Shown: positions 9,044-17,459 of the stretch, piece by piece
Layout of the letters: every line of letters begins with the position of its first letter
Numbering within the stretch: position 1 is the stretch's first letter
DNA from: Candidatus Omnitrophota bacterium
Lineage (GTDB): Bacteria; Omnitrophota; Omnitrophia; Omnitrophales; JACROU01
Direction: 5' to 3'
Length of the DNA: 64,000 bases
Assembly (NCBI GenBank): GCA_029261035.1
Contig: JAJDCD010000023.1
Span: 566,565-630,564 of the forward strand
Made by a program: the position numbers and the translations under genes
Notes under the pieces: model-generated
Database searches by the model: none
Told to the model about the DNA's origin: nothing
What the model saw: only the letters and a program-made list of their open reading frames with translations

Positions 9044-9445
9044 ATGTTGATTTTATGGACTAAAAAAACAGGCATTTTTTTATTGATTGCTACGGTCTTG
9101 CTGAACTCGATGGGGACAGTTGTGGCTGAAGAAGTACGTGTAAAGGAAGAAGTCAGCTGTTGCTGTTTGTCGGAGCAGGATTGTTCTGTTTTATTCGATA
9201 ACGCGTGTCACTTAGAAAGTTCCAAAGTTGCTTTTGATTTAGACGCTCCTATTCCTTTTTTAGAACCTCTGTCATGCTCTTCTTTAGAAGAAAGTGTCTT
9301 CTTCGAATTAATGAAAAATTCTTATATTCCTCAGCCTGTGTTTATGCTTACTTCTTTAAATGTAGAACAGCAAGTTTTGTTTGTTGGTTTTACTCATCTT
9401 GAAACAACTCCTCAGGTTTCTTTTAGACCTCCTCAAATGATTTAG
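9044..9445 (+). CDS. Unrecognised Cys-rich secreted protein
   Basis: Protein of 133 residues that I do not recognise. It has a signal peptide ending near VVAEE (about residue 29). The mature part starts with a cluster SCCCLSEQDCS and further cysteines (NACHLE, LSCSS), suggesting disulphides or metal binding, and ends in a Pro- and Phe-rich tail. It lies 57 bases before the outer-membrane barrel gene at 9503 and probably shares its transcript. By position it could be a small periplasmic metal-related accessory of that barrel; this is inference only. Confidence 0.5.
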   Translation: MLILWTKKTGIFLLIATVLLNSMGTVVAEEVRVKEEVSCCCLSEQDCSVLFDNACHLESSKVAFDLDAPIPFLEPLSCSSLEESVFFELMKNSYIPQPVFMLTSLNVEQQVLFVGFTHLETTPQVSFRPPQMI

Positions 9446-9502
9446 TTTTCTACTTCAGTTAAAATTTTTTCATTTTATTTTAATCTATTTGAGAGGTGTA
9501 TT

Positions 9503-10570
9503 ATGTTGTTACGTAAATTATCAGCATGCATTCTATTGCTGTTTTTTGTTATATCAATTCCTCGATGGAGTTGGTCCGCTGAACCTGTTGTCAACAAATT
9601 GATGGCAGATAATATTGTTGAAGCTGCAGGGCTTCAACGTCCTGATGATCATGCTCCTATTGGCGTTATGCAAGAGCACACGCATAAAAAGAAGGAGCTT
9701 ATGGCTTCTTATCGTTTTATGTTTATGAATATGGACGGAAGTCGTATTGGTCATAAGCAAGTAGGGGATGGTCGTGTTTTAAGAGACTTTCCTGTAACCC
9801 CAACCGAGATGGAAATGATGATGCATATGATTGGTTTGATGTATGCGCCTAGTGATAATGTTACTTTTATGGCGATGCTTCCAATCATTCGTAAAGATAT
9901 GAATCACTTAACACGAGCGGGAGTTAAATTCAGAACCCATTCCGAAGGTGTTGGTGATTTAAAACTTTCTGCGTTGGTGCCTATTTATAAAAAATCTACA
10001 GAGAAAACTTTTCATAAGGTTCACTTAAATGCAGGGATGAGTTTTCCTATCGGAGAAATTAATGAGACGCATGATACCCCAATAGGAAAAGGAATTCGTC
10101 TTCCGTATCCTATGCAATTGGGATCTGGAACCTGGGATATTTTACCAGGCATTACTTATACGGGTTCTACGAATAATTGGTCCTGGGGTGCTCAGGGGTT
10201 AGTCACAATTCATCCAGGGAGGAATCGTATTGGTTATGCCTTGGGGAATCAATACGATGTTAATGTTTGGGGCGCTAGAAAAATTTTTGATTGGATGAGC
10301 GCCTCCCTTCGCTTTCATTATTCCATTTGGCAGAATATTGATGGAAGAGACTCTTCTTTGGTTCCCGCAATGGTTCCCTTAGCAGATCCTAATAGTCGAG
10401 GAGGAAAACGCTTGGATTTGGAAGCAGGGTTTAATTTTGTTATTCCTACAAAAGTTTTCAAAAACCATCGGCTGGCTTTTGAATGGGGAGTCCCAATTAT
10501 GCAGTCTTTGGATGGTCCTCAGCTCGAAACAGAGTATTGGTTTACTGTGGGTTGGCAGAAGGTGTTTTAG
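9503..10570 (+). CDS. Outer-membrane beta-barrel protein (Phenol_MetA_deg-like transporter)
   Basis: Protein of 355 residues with a signal peptide cleaved near WSWSAEP and a long region of alternating amphipathic strands, ending in aromatic residues (WFTVGWQKVF) as expected for a BAM-assembled outer-membrane barrel. The pattern MASYRFMFMNMDG, GVGDLKLSALVPIYK and ITYTGSTNNWSWGAQG resembles the transporter-annotated Phenol_MetA_deg / MetA-like barrels. An unusual Met/His-rich stretch (TPTEMEMMMHMIGLM) and an HAPIGVMQEHTHKKK segment could bind metal. The ribosome binding site GAGAGGTG is strong. It follows the Cys-rich secreted protein; sodC lies divergently upstream. The substrate is unknown. 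Confidence 0.6.
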   Translation: MLLRKLSACILLLFFVISIPRWSWSAEPVVNKLMADNIVEAAGLQRPDDHAPIGVMQEHTHKKKELMASYRFMFMNMDGSRIGHKQVGDGRVLRDFPVTPTEMEMMMHMIGLMYAPSDNVTFMAMLPIIRKDMNHLTRAGVKFRTHSEGVGDLKLSALVPIYKKSTEKTFHKVHLNAGMSFPIGEINETHDTPIGKGIRLPYPMQLGSGTWDILPGITYTGSTNNWSWGAQGLVTIHPGRNRIGYALGNQYDVNVWGARKIFDWMSASLRFHYSIWQNIDGRDSSLVPAMVPLADPNSRGGKRLDLEAGFNFVIPTKVFKNHRLAFEWGVPIMQSLDGPQLETEYWFTVGWQKVF

Positions 10571-10679
10571 AATGAAGTAGAGGTAAGTTGTTGGTTTGTT
10601 AGATAGGGCCGAGCCTCGGTGCTTGGCCCTAAACATATTAAATTAGTAGGTCAATGAGCGTTTAATTCTTGTCTCGTGC

Positions 10680-10709
10680 TTCACTTACGAATAGTTTCTA
10701 TGTTATAAT
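10680..10709 (+). promoter_or_regulatory. Candidate sigma-70 promoter of cysI, near-leaderless transcript
   Basis: TTCACT at 10680 and an extended -10, TGT followed by TATAAT at 10704-10709, are separated by 18 bases. The expected transcript start (about 10716) is only some three bases before the cysI ATG at 10719, and no Shine-Dalgarno sequence fits in between, so translation would be leaderless. Confidence 0.5.
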
Positions 10710-10718
10710 CCTTCCACT

Positions 10719-12416
10719 ATGAATGACGAAAATATCAAACTATCACCTTTAGAAGAACTTAAAGATAAGAGTAATTACCTGCGAGGACGTTTTAAAGAGC
10801 TCTTGGCAGACGACTCTACCCATATGCCTAAAGAGGAAATACAACTCTTAAAGTTTCATGGCTCTTATCAACAAGACGACCGGGATTTAAGGTCTCAGCT
10901 CATCAAAGAGAAAAAAGAAAAAGCTTTTTCTTTTATGATTCGCACCCGACATGCCGCGGGGCTTGTGACTCCTGAACAATACCTTGCTTTCGATAATCTT
11001 TCTAACAATGTGGGTAATAAGACAATGAGAATGACAACCCGTCAAACATTTCAGTTTCATGGGGTGTTGAAGAAAGATCTTAAAACTTTAATTCGTACGG
11101 TAAATGAGTCTTTATCTACAACTTCTGGGACTTGCGGAGATATTGTGCGCAATGTTACAGGGGATCCTGCTCCTTTTGAAAGTCGAAAAAAAATAAAGTT
11201 ACAAGAATACTGCCAAGCTTTGTCTGATCAGTTTCTTTCTCAGAGCGGCGCTTATTATGATGTTTGGTTGGAAGGTTCTAAAGTAGAGGCTCCGGAAATT
11301 TTAAAAGAAGGGCCGGAACCCATTTATGGAAAAACCTACTTGCCTCGTAAGTTTAAAATAGCGATGGTGTACCCCGATGTAAACTCTGTTGATGTTCTTA
11401 CCAATGATATTGGGATTGCTGCTGAAGTAGATGCGGATGAGAATTTGTCTGGTTTCAACATTTTTGTTGGAGGTGGTTTTGGGATGAGCTTAACCAATCC
11501 TGATACATATCCACGACTTGCAACTCCTTTGTGTTTTGTTAAGCCAGATGAACTATTAGACGTAACGAAGGCGATTGTTTTAGTTCAAAAAGAGAATGGA
11601 AATCGTTCTGATAGAAAACAGGCACGCTTGAAGTACCTTATTGATAAAAAAGGAATGGATTGGTTTCGCCAAGAAACAGAGAAAAAGTTTGGCAAAAAAC
11701 TAGAGTCTGCGCATGAAGTAACTTTTAAAGATGTTGATTTGTATTTAGGGTGGCACGAAGAAGGGGATGGAAAGTGGTTTTTTGGTTTATCCGTTGAAAA
11801 TGGACGGGTTAAAGATGAGGGAGATTTTCGTTTAAAGACTGCTCTCCGCACCGTGGTTGAAAAATATAAACCCACTCTTTTTCTAACAGCACAGCAAGAT
11901 GTTCTTTTGTCTGGTTTTACGGAAGATCAGAAAAAAGACGTTGAAGAGATTTTTACATCTCATGGAATTCTTCTTCCAGAACAGATCTCAAATGTTCGTA
12001 AAGACTCTATGGCATGTCCTGCATTTCCAACTTGTGGTTTGGCTTTTTCTGAGTCGGAAAGAGTGCTTCCTGATTTGACTACAGAGTTGGCCGGAAAACT
12101 TAAAGAATTAGGTTTAGATCAAAATAGAATTATGATTCGTATGACGGGTTGCCCTAACGGGTGTGCGCGTCCTTATAATTCAGAGATAGCTTTTGTAGGG
12201 CGGACCCCGGGGACATACACCTTTTATATTGGAGGTAGTCTGAGGGGAGATCGTTTAAATTTTGTTTTAAAAGATAAGGTTCCTTATGCCGAGCTGATTC
12301 CAACATTACTTCCTATTCTTTCTTCGTATAAAGAGAATAAATCTGAAGATGAAAGTTTTGGAGATTACTGTGCCCGCATGGGTAAGGATAGTTTACTTTC
12401 TCTCGTTGAAAAGTAA
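10719..12416 (+). CDS. cysI: Assimilatory sulfite reductase hemoprotein (CysI-type)
   Basis: Protein of 565 residues, matching CysI length (about 570). The N-terminal ferredoxin-like and MTTRQTFQFHGV segments are followed by the siroheme/4Fe-4S cysteines in CPAFPTCGLAFSESER and MTGCPNGCARPY near the C terminus (C-x5-C then C-x3-C). It reduces sulfite to sulfide in six-electron steps in the cytoplasm, with electrons from a flavoprotein or ferredoxin not encoded in the window. Nitrite reductases are the main alternative, but the CPAFPTCGLA block and overall length favour sulfite reductase. No other sulfur genes adjoin; a CbiX-like chelatase at 47318 could serve siroheme synthesis. The last codons and stop lie in repeat family A. 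Confidence 0.85.
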   Translation: MNDENIKLSPLEELKDKSNYLRGRFKELLADDSTHMPKEEIQLLKFHGSYQQDDRDLRSQLIKEKKEKAFSFMIRTRHAAGLVTPEQYLAFDNLSNNVGNKTMRMTTRQTFQFHGVLKKDLKTLIRTVNESLSTTSGTCGDIVRNVTGDPAPFESRKKIKLQEYCQALSDQFLSQSGAYYDVWLEGSKVEAPEILKEGPEPIYGKTYLPRKFKIAMVYPDVNSVDVLTNDIGIAAEVDADENLSGFNIFVGGGFGMSLTNPDTYPRLATPLCFVKPDELLDVTKAIVLVQKENGNRSDRKQARLKYLIDKKGMDWFRQETEKKFGKKLESAHEVTFKDVDLYLGWHEEGDGKWFFGLSVENGRVKDEGDFRLKTALRTVVEKYKPTLFLTAQQDVLLSGFTEDQKKDVEEIFTSHGILLPEQISNVRKDSMACPAFPTCGLAFSESERVLPDLTTELAGKLKELGLDQNRIMIRMTGCPNGCARPYNSEIAFVGRTPGTYTFYIGGSLRGDRLNFVLKDKVPYAELIPTLLPILSSYKENKSEDESFGDYCARMGKDSLLSLVEK

Positions 12417-12550
12417 GAAATTTTAAATTTTAAAGTAAAAGTTTAAAATCATAATTAAAAAGCTGAAATTTTTAAAACCCCTTTGTTAATACAATTCTAA
12501 AAAACTTTCTATTTTAAATTATGGTTTTGACTTTAAACTTTTCAATTTTT
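12405..12550. repeat. AT-rich inverted repeat, family A copy 2
   Basis: Left arm from 12405 (GTTGAAAAGTAAG, then AAATTTTAAAGTAAAAG and TCATAATTAAAA) pairs imperfectly with the right arm at 12511-12550, which in reverse complement reads AAAAATTGAAAAGTTTAAAG followed by TCAAAACCATAATTTAAAA. The first bases of the left arm are the last three codons and stop of cysI. The same family occurs at 4709-4870. The space between the arms is AT-rich without a gene. Confidence 0.6.
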
Positions 12551-12565
12551 ACTTATTGAGGTTTT

Positions 12566-14362
12566 ATGCTTGAACATATAGCTATTGCTTTGACGACTAT
12601 TATTTCTTTAGGGATGATTGCGCAGTGGATCGCCTGGCGTTTTCAAATTCCATCTATTTTATTGCTTCTCTTAGCTGGGTTTTTAATTGGACCTGTCTTG
12701 GGGTTTCTGCAACCGGATGAGCTTTTCAAATCCCTTCTTTTTCCATTCATATCTTTTTCTGTAGCAATTATTCTGTTTGAAGGTGGATTAGAACTTAACT
12801 TTAAAGATCTGACCAAAGTAGGCGGGGTGGTTAGAAATCTCGTGACCTTGGGTTCTTTGGTGACTTGGGTTCTTTCAGCTTTAGCTTTGTATTTTATAGT
12901 GAAGTTAGAGTTTTCATTATCGGTTCTTTTAGGAGCGATTCTGATTGTGACGGGCCCAACAGTCATTGGCCCATTGTTAAAACATATGCACTTAAAACGA
13001 AGTGTAGGCTCTGTTTTAAAATGGGAAGGAATCGTTATTGATCCTATAGGGGCTATGTTGGCAGTATTAGTTTTTGGGGCGATCCTCTCTGGAGGTTTTC
13101 AAGAGGCTTTGGCAGGCACTGCCTTAGGATTGCTTAGAACTGTTTTTATTGGAGGTGTAGTGGGTATGTTGGGAGCGGGAGTTATGATTTATCTCCTGAA
13201 ACATTATTGGCTTCCTGATTTTTTACAAAGCCCTGTTTCTTTAATGATGGTGCTTCTTGTTACAACAATTTCTAATTCTTTTCAGGCGGAGGCTGGATTG
13301 CTATCAGCAACTTTAATGGGGGTTTGCTTAGCGAATCAAAAATCAGTTAATGTTAAGCGAATTGTAGAGTTTAAAGAAAGTTTAAGAATTCTTTTGATTT
13401 CAGGTCTATTTATTATTTTATCAGCACGAATGGAACTGGAACAGTTAATGATGATGGACTGGAACACAGTTATTTTTATTGCTTTGCTTATTTTTGTTAT
13501 TAGACCGTTGTCTGTTTTTGTTTCGACTTTAGGCTCCGAATTACACTGGAAAGAAAAATTACTGTTGAGTTTTATGGCGCCAAGAGGAATTGTAGCTGCT
13601 GCTGTAGCTGCTGTATTTGCTTTTGAGCTTATTGAGCATGGTTTTTCCTCAGCTTTTCAGCTGGTTTCCATCACCTTTATCGTGATTGTCAGTACCGTTT
13701 TTATTTATAGTATTATTTCTCCGAAGCTGGCTATTTGGTTAGGTTTGTCAACACCAAACCCTCAAGGAGTTTTAATGTTAGGAGCACATCGCTGGGCCAG
13801 GAGTCTTGCATTAGCAATTAAGAAAGCAGGTATCGATGTTTTGCTTATAGATACGAACTATGCAAATGTTTCTTCTGCACGTATTGCAGGCTTGTATGCT
13901 GTGGATAAGGATGCTTTAAGTCAGCACTCAGGAGATGAATTAGACTTTGAAGGGTTGGGTCGGATGATTGCTTTAACTCCCAATGACGAAGTCAATTCTT
14001 TAGCAGCAGTTCGATATCATAATGAATTTGGAACTTCTGAAGTATATCAATTGAGTCCAAAAAAGGAGAGTGAATCTCAGCAAGAAGAGAAAGAAAAAAA
14101 AGCGCATTATCGCGGCCGTTATTTGTTTGGTAAGAAATCAACCTATACGCAATTAGAAAAGTGGTTTGATGAGGGTGCTGAAATCAAACTAAAACAAGCA
14201 GAGAAAGATTTTAATTTAGAAGAATTCTTAAAAAAGAATCAAGAAAGCATTGTTCCTTTGTTTATTGTAACCCCTTCAAAAGAACTTTTTATTTTTGCAA
14301 CGGATAAGCTTTTGTCTATTAAAGCTGAACAAACTCTTATTTATTTGGAATTAAAGAATTAA
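12566..14362 (+). CDS. CPA1/NhaP-type Na+(K+)/H+ antiporter with C-terminal nucleotide-binding-like domain
   Basis: Protein of 598 residues. The first ~390 residues form 12 or so membrane helices of the Na_H_Exchanger fold, with the ion-binding region VTGPTVIGPLLK and the helix GIVIDPIGAMLAVL characteristic of NhaP/NhaK-like CPA1 antiporters. The C-terminal ~200 residues begin with a Rossmann-like TrkA-N segment (VLMLGAHRWARSLALAIKKA, VLLIDTNYANV), which may sense nucleotides. It exchanges monovalent cations for protons at the inner membrane. The stop and the next start overlap as TAATG, so the GT39-like protein is translationally coupled to it. Confidence 0.8.
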   Translation: MLEHIAIALTTIISLGMIAQWIAWRFQIPSILLLLLAGFLIGPVLGFLQPDELFKSLLFPFISFSVAIILFEGGLELNFKDLTKVGGVVRNLVTLGSLVTWVLSALALYFIVKLEFSLSVLLGAILIVTGPTVIGPLLKHMHLKRSVGSVLKWEGIVIDPIGAMLAVLVFGAILSGGFQEALAGTALGLLRTVFIGGVVGMLGAGVMIYLLKHYWLPDFLQSPVSLMMVLLVTTISNSFQAEAGLLSATLMGVCLANQKSVNVKRIVEFKESLRILLISGLFIILSARMELEQLMMMDWNTVIFIALLIFVIRPLSVFVSTLGSELHWKEKLLLSFMAPRGIVAAAVAAVFAFELIEHGFSSAFQLVSITFIVIVSTVFIYSIISPKLAIWLGLSTPNPQGVLMLGAHRWARSLALAIKKAGIDVLLIDTNYANVSSARIAGLYAVDKDALSQHSGDELDFEGLGRMIALTPNDEVNSLAAVRYHNEFGTSEVYQLSPKKESESQQEEKEKKAHYRGRYLFGKKSTYTQLEKWFDEGAEIKLKQAEKDFNLEEFLKKNQESIVPLFIVTPSKELFIFATDKLLSIKAEQTLIYLELKN

Positions 14363-15873
14363 TGCAGACACAGTCTAAAGATCTGCCTTTAATTAAAGTT
14401 ATAGGAAATTCACAAAAATTTTGGACGCTTCTTTTTTTTAGCGCCTTTCTTTTGGTGGGGATCTTAACTTACAGAGATTATGGTATTTCTTGGGATGAAG
14501 AGATGCAAAGAAATACAGGTATGGTCACATCTCAATATGTGTTGGGTGAAAACACTGATTTGCTTACTTACATTGACCGATACTATGGGACTGCTTTTGA
14601 GCTTGTTCTGATTTTTGCTGAAAAGGCATTTGATTTAGAAGACACTCATGATATTTTTTTATTGAGGCATTTGCTTACTTTTTTGTTGTTTGCTTTGGGA
14701 GTTTTCTTTTTCTTTTTGATCTGCAAGCAACATTTTGGAAGTTGGCGTTGGGGATTACTTGGGGCTGCTTTTCTTGTTTTAAGCCCTCGAATCTTTGCCC
14801 ACGCTTTTTATAACTCTAAAGACCTCGCTTTCCTCTCTGTATTTATTATTGCTATCTATTCTCTGATTCTTTTTTTACAGCATCCTCACTGGAAAACATT
14901 AATTTTCCATGCCTTGACTACAGCTTTTCTGATTGATATTCGAATATTGGGAGTTCTAATACCAGCCTTAACAGTTTGCTTTTATTGGAATAAAAGAGGA
15001 ATAAAAGATTGGGCGTATTTGATTGGGTATGGAGGGTTTGCCTTATTTGCGACAGTGCTTTTTTGGCCCCTATTATGGAATTCGCCCATTCAAGAATTTA
15101 TAGCTGCTTTTAATAAGATGAGTCATTACCCTTGGGACGGTGTTGTTCTTTATGGAGGGCAATTTATTAAAGCTCTAGATTTACCGTGGCACTATTTGCC
15201 TGTATGGATGTTGATTACGACCCCATTAGTTTGCATTGGGTTTTTTATTTTAGGTCTTCTTCTATGTTTTTATGCAAAGAAAAAACAAGAGGTTCTGATT
15301 TTTACAGCGTGGTTTTTCTTGCCGGTAATGGCGGTTCTGATTTTACAATCCGTAGTCTACGATGGATGGCGACAACTCTTTTTTGTTTATCCTGCTATGG
15401 TGTTAATTGCGTTAATTGCTATTTCTGTTCTGTGGGATAAGGTTAAAGAGGGCAGGTTTTTGCGCTATGCTTTTATTGGTATTGTTGCCCTGGGTTTATT
15501 AGAGCCTTTTGGATTTATGGTTTTTAATCATCCTCATCAAAACGTTTATTTTAATGCTTTCTCAGGAAATGATTTACGGAATCGTTTTGAGTTGGATTAC
15601 TGGGGCCTTTCATTTAAGCAAGGACTTGAAAAGATTTTAGAAAAAGATTCTTCAAAAGTTATTCCTATATATGTAGAACATTGGCCTGGTATTTCAAATG
15701 TAAGTTTTCTTCCGAAAGAGGATAGAAGCCGGTTTGAACTTGTAGAAGATGAGGCGGATGCTAAATATTTTTTAACTAATTATCGTTGGCATTCAAAAGA
15801 TTATGATTACGAGAAATGGGATTCAATAAAAGTAAAAAGCACAGAAATCCTGGGTATTTATAAACCAACCTAA
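14362..15873 (+). CDS. GT39/ArnT-like membrane glycosyltransferase
   Basis: Protein of 503 residues with about 10-12 membrane helices. The first external loop carries ISWDEEMQRN, the acidic D-E motif of GT-C glycosyltransferases of the PMT/ArnT/GT39 group, and a following RHLLTFLLF region fits the family. Such enzymes move a sugar from a polyprenyl-phosphate donor to a lipid or protein acceptor on the periplasmic face. Donor and acceptor are unknown. It overlaps the antiporter gene by one base and ends just before the convergent KorAB operon, 13 bases from the CBS protein stop, with no clear terminator between them. Confidence 0.65.
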   Translation: MQTQSKDLPLIKVIGNSQKFWTLLFFSAFLLVGILTYRDYGISWDEEMQRNTGMVTSQYVLGENTDLLTYIDRYYGTAFELVLIFAEKAFDLEDTHDIFLLRHLLTFLLFALGVFFFFLICKQHFGSWRWGLLGAAFLVLSPRIFAHAFYNSKDLAFLSVFIIAIYSLILFLQHPHWKTLIFHALTTAFLIDIRILGVLIPALTVCFYWNKRGIKDWAYLIGYGGFALFATVLFWPLLWNSPIQEFIAAFNKMSHYPWDGVVLYGGQFIKALDLPWHYLPVWMLITTPLVCIGFFILGLLLCFYAKKKQEVLIFTAWFFLPVMAVLILQSVVYDGWRQLFFVYPAMVLIALIAISVLWDKVKEGRFLRYAFIGIVALGLLEPFGFMVFNHPHQNVYFNAFSGNDLRNRFELDYWGLSFKQGLEKILEKDSSKVIPIYVEHWPGISNVSFLPKEDRSRFELVEDEADAKYFLTNYRWHSKDYDYEKWDSIKVKSTEILGIYKPT

Positions 15874-15886
15874 AAATAAACCAGCC

Positions 15887-16420
15887 TTAACTTGATTTTC
15901 TATGAGAAAGATATCCTAGAACATCTTTGATAGAAATAATACTTATTGGAGCGCCATCACTGGCTAATACGGGAAGATGTCGAAATCGACCGGTTGCCAT
16001 TTTGTTTACAGCAAATGCAATAGGCGCATTGGGTCTAACATATTCTGGATTTGGAGTCATCACATCTTGAGCAGTGATGTTTTTTGGATCAATGCTGTTG
16101 TTTCTGCAGGCAATTTTTTTTAAAAAATCTCGATTACTAATAATGCCCACAAGCTTATGTTCGTGATAAACAAGAACACAGCTTTTCTTTTTTTCTTGAA
16201 TAATAGCTAAGATTTTATCCACAGTGTCTGTTGTATCACAAACAAGAAGGTCTTTTCCTGTAATGATATTAGAAACAGGGTCTGTCATCATAACACTTTG
16301 ATACTGGTCGTCTTTTTTTGGGCTTGGAAGATCTCGCTGCATCAATGTGTAAAAACAACATTCGCAACGATCAACACCTTCTATATTATTAAACCCGCAG
16401 GATGGACAGGTAATATCCAT
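15887..16420 (-). CDS. Zinc-ribbon plus tandem CBS domain protein
   Basis: Protein of 177 residues from ATG 16420, preceded by GGGAGG nine bases upstream; an in-frame ATG at 16450 would overlap korB more deeply. The N terminus is a zinc-ribbon, CPSCGFNN-x6-CECC, followed by two CBS motifs (VCDTTDTVDKILAIIQEKK and YVRPNAPIAFAVNKMATGR). CBS pairs bind adenosine nucleotides and regulate partners. It is the last gene of the CBS-korA-korB-CBS operon, which suggests an energy-charge sensor acting on the oxidoreductase. That role is inferred from position. Confidence 0.75.
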   Translation of the reverse strand: MDITCPSCGFNNIEGVDRCECCFYTLMQRDLPSPKKDDQYQSVMMTDPVSNIITGKDLLVCDTTDTVDKILAIIQEKKKSCVLVYHEHKLVGIISNRDFLKKIACRNNSIDPKNITAQDVMTPNPEYVRPNAPIAFAVNKMATGRFRHLPVLASDGAPISIISIKDVLGYLSHRKSS

Positions 16421-16421
16421 A

Positions 16422-17459
16422 TTATTTAACCTCCCAGGTATCTTTGCCATAAATTAAATCCTTTAAATCACCAACACCTTTTTTCTTAATAGCACCTTGT
16501 ACTTGTTCGTTTAACATTTCGTCGTAAGTGGGTTTGTCTATATCTCTAAAAACACCAAAGGGAACAGGCATTTCTGGATATTCCATTTGAGTCAAAAAAT
16601 AAGCGTAGTTGGGTTCTGTATCTTTTTCATTATGAATGAGCAGTTCTGATGAATCCACTTCATTGATATTGACAATTTCCGGATGGAGACCTTTGAGTCG
16701 TATTGCTTTTTCTTTCTCTTTACCAAATATAAGAGGTTTGTCATGCTCCAGATAAAGCATTCTCTCATCTCGCGTCTCTCTTCCTGTAACTGGACCAAAA
16801 GTTTTGTCATTAAAAATAATACAGTTTTGATAAATCTCTACAAAAGAGACCCCTTTGTGATTCATTGCTTTCTCTAAAATGGTACTCATGTGACTGGGCG
16901 CTGTATCTAAAGTGCGTGCAATGAATGTTGCTTCTGAAGCAATAGCAACACATAAAGCGTTAATGGGGTAATCGATGGAACCTTCAGGAGATGTTTTGGT
17001 TACTTTGCCTGGTTGAGAGGTTGGGGAATATTGTCCTTTAGTTAAGCCGTATATTTGATTGTTTACAAGAAGAATGTTTAAATTCATATTTCTTCTCATA
17101 CAGTGAATTAAATGATTTCCTCCAATACTCAAACCATCTCCATCTCCGGTTATGACCCAAATATTTAAATCTGGATTAATACAGCGAAGACCACTTGCAA
17201 TTGTTGGAGCTCTACCGTGAATGGTATGAAATCCGTATGTGTTCATATAATAAGGAAAGCGGCTAGAACAACCAATGCCAGAAATGAAAACATGATTTTC
17301 TTTAGGGATAGGAAATTTAGCCAAAGTTCGTTGTGTTGTAGAAAGAATCGCATAGTCTCCGCAGCCAGGGCACCAACGCACTTGCTGGTCCGAGACGAAA
17401 TCTTCTTTGCTATAAGAAATGACGGGCTGTTTTGTTGTTTCTTTTTTTATTGTACTCAT
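16422..17459 (-). CDS. korB: 2-oxoacid:ferredoxin oxidoreductase, beta subunit
   Basis: Protein of 345 residues. Iron-sulphur cysteines are seen in WCPGCGDY (C30, C33) and GIGCSSR (C64), and the thiamine pyrophosphate motif in ITGDGDGLSIGGNHLI followed by LLVNNQIYGLTKGQ. It binds TPP and the 4Fe-4S cluster and, with KorA, converts 2-oxoglutarate (or another 2-oxoacid) + CoA + oxidised ferredoxin to the acyl-CoA, CO2 and reduced ferredoxin, reversibly. The two-subunit layout with a long alpha subunit is that of 2-oxoglutarate enzymes, but pyruvate or branched-chain substrates are not excluded. Its start overlaps the korA stop by four bases. Confidence 0.85.
   Translation of the reverse strand: MSTIKKETTKQPVISYSKEDFVSDQQVRWCPGCGDYAILSTTQRTLAKFPIPKENHVFISGIGCSSRFPYYMNTYGFHTIHGRAPTIASGLRCINPDLNIWVITGDGDGLSIGGNHLIHCMRRNMNLNILLVNNQIYGLTKGQYSPTSQPGKVTKTSPEGSIDYPINALCVAIASEATFIARTLDTAPSHMSTILEKAMNHKGVSFVEIYQNCIIFNDKTFGPVTGRETRDERMLYLEHDKPLIFGKEKEKAIRLKGLHPEIVNINEVDSSELLIHNEKDTEPNYAYFLTQMEYPEMPVPFGVFRDIDKPTYDEMLNEQVQGAIKKKGVGDLKDLIYGKDTWEVK

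Noticed and set aside
10595-10622. Terminator AGGGCC...GGCCCT after the barrel gene
   Set aside because: The stem is imperfect and no T run follows; it may work but support is thin.
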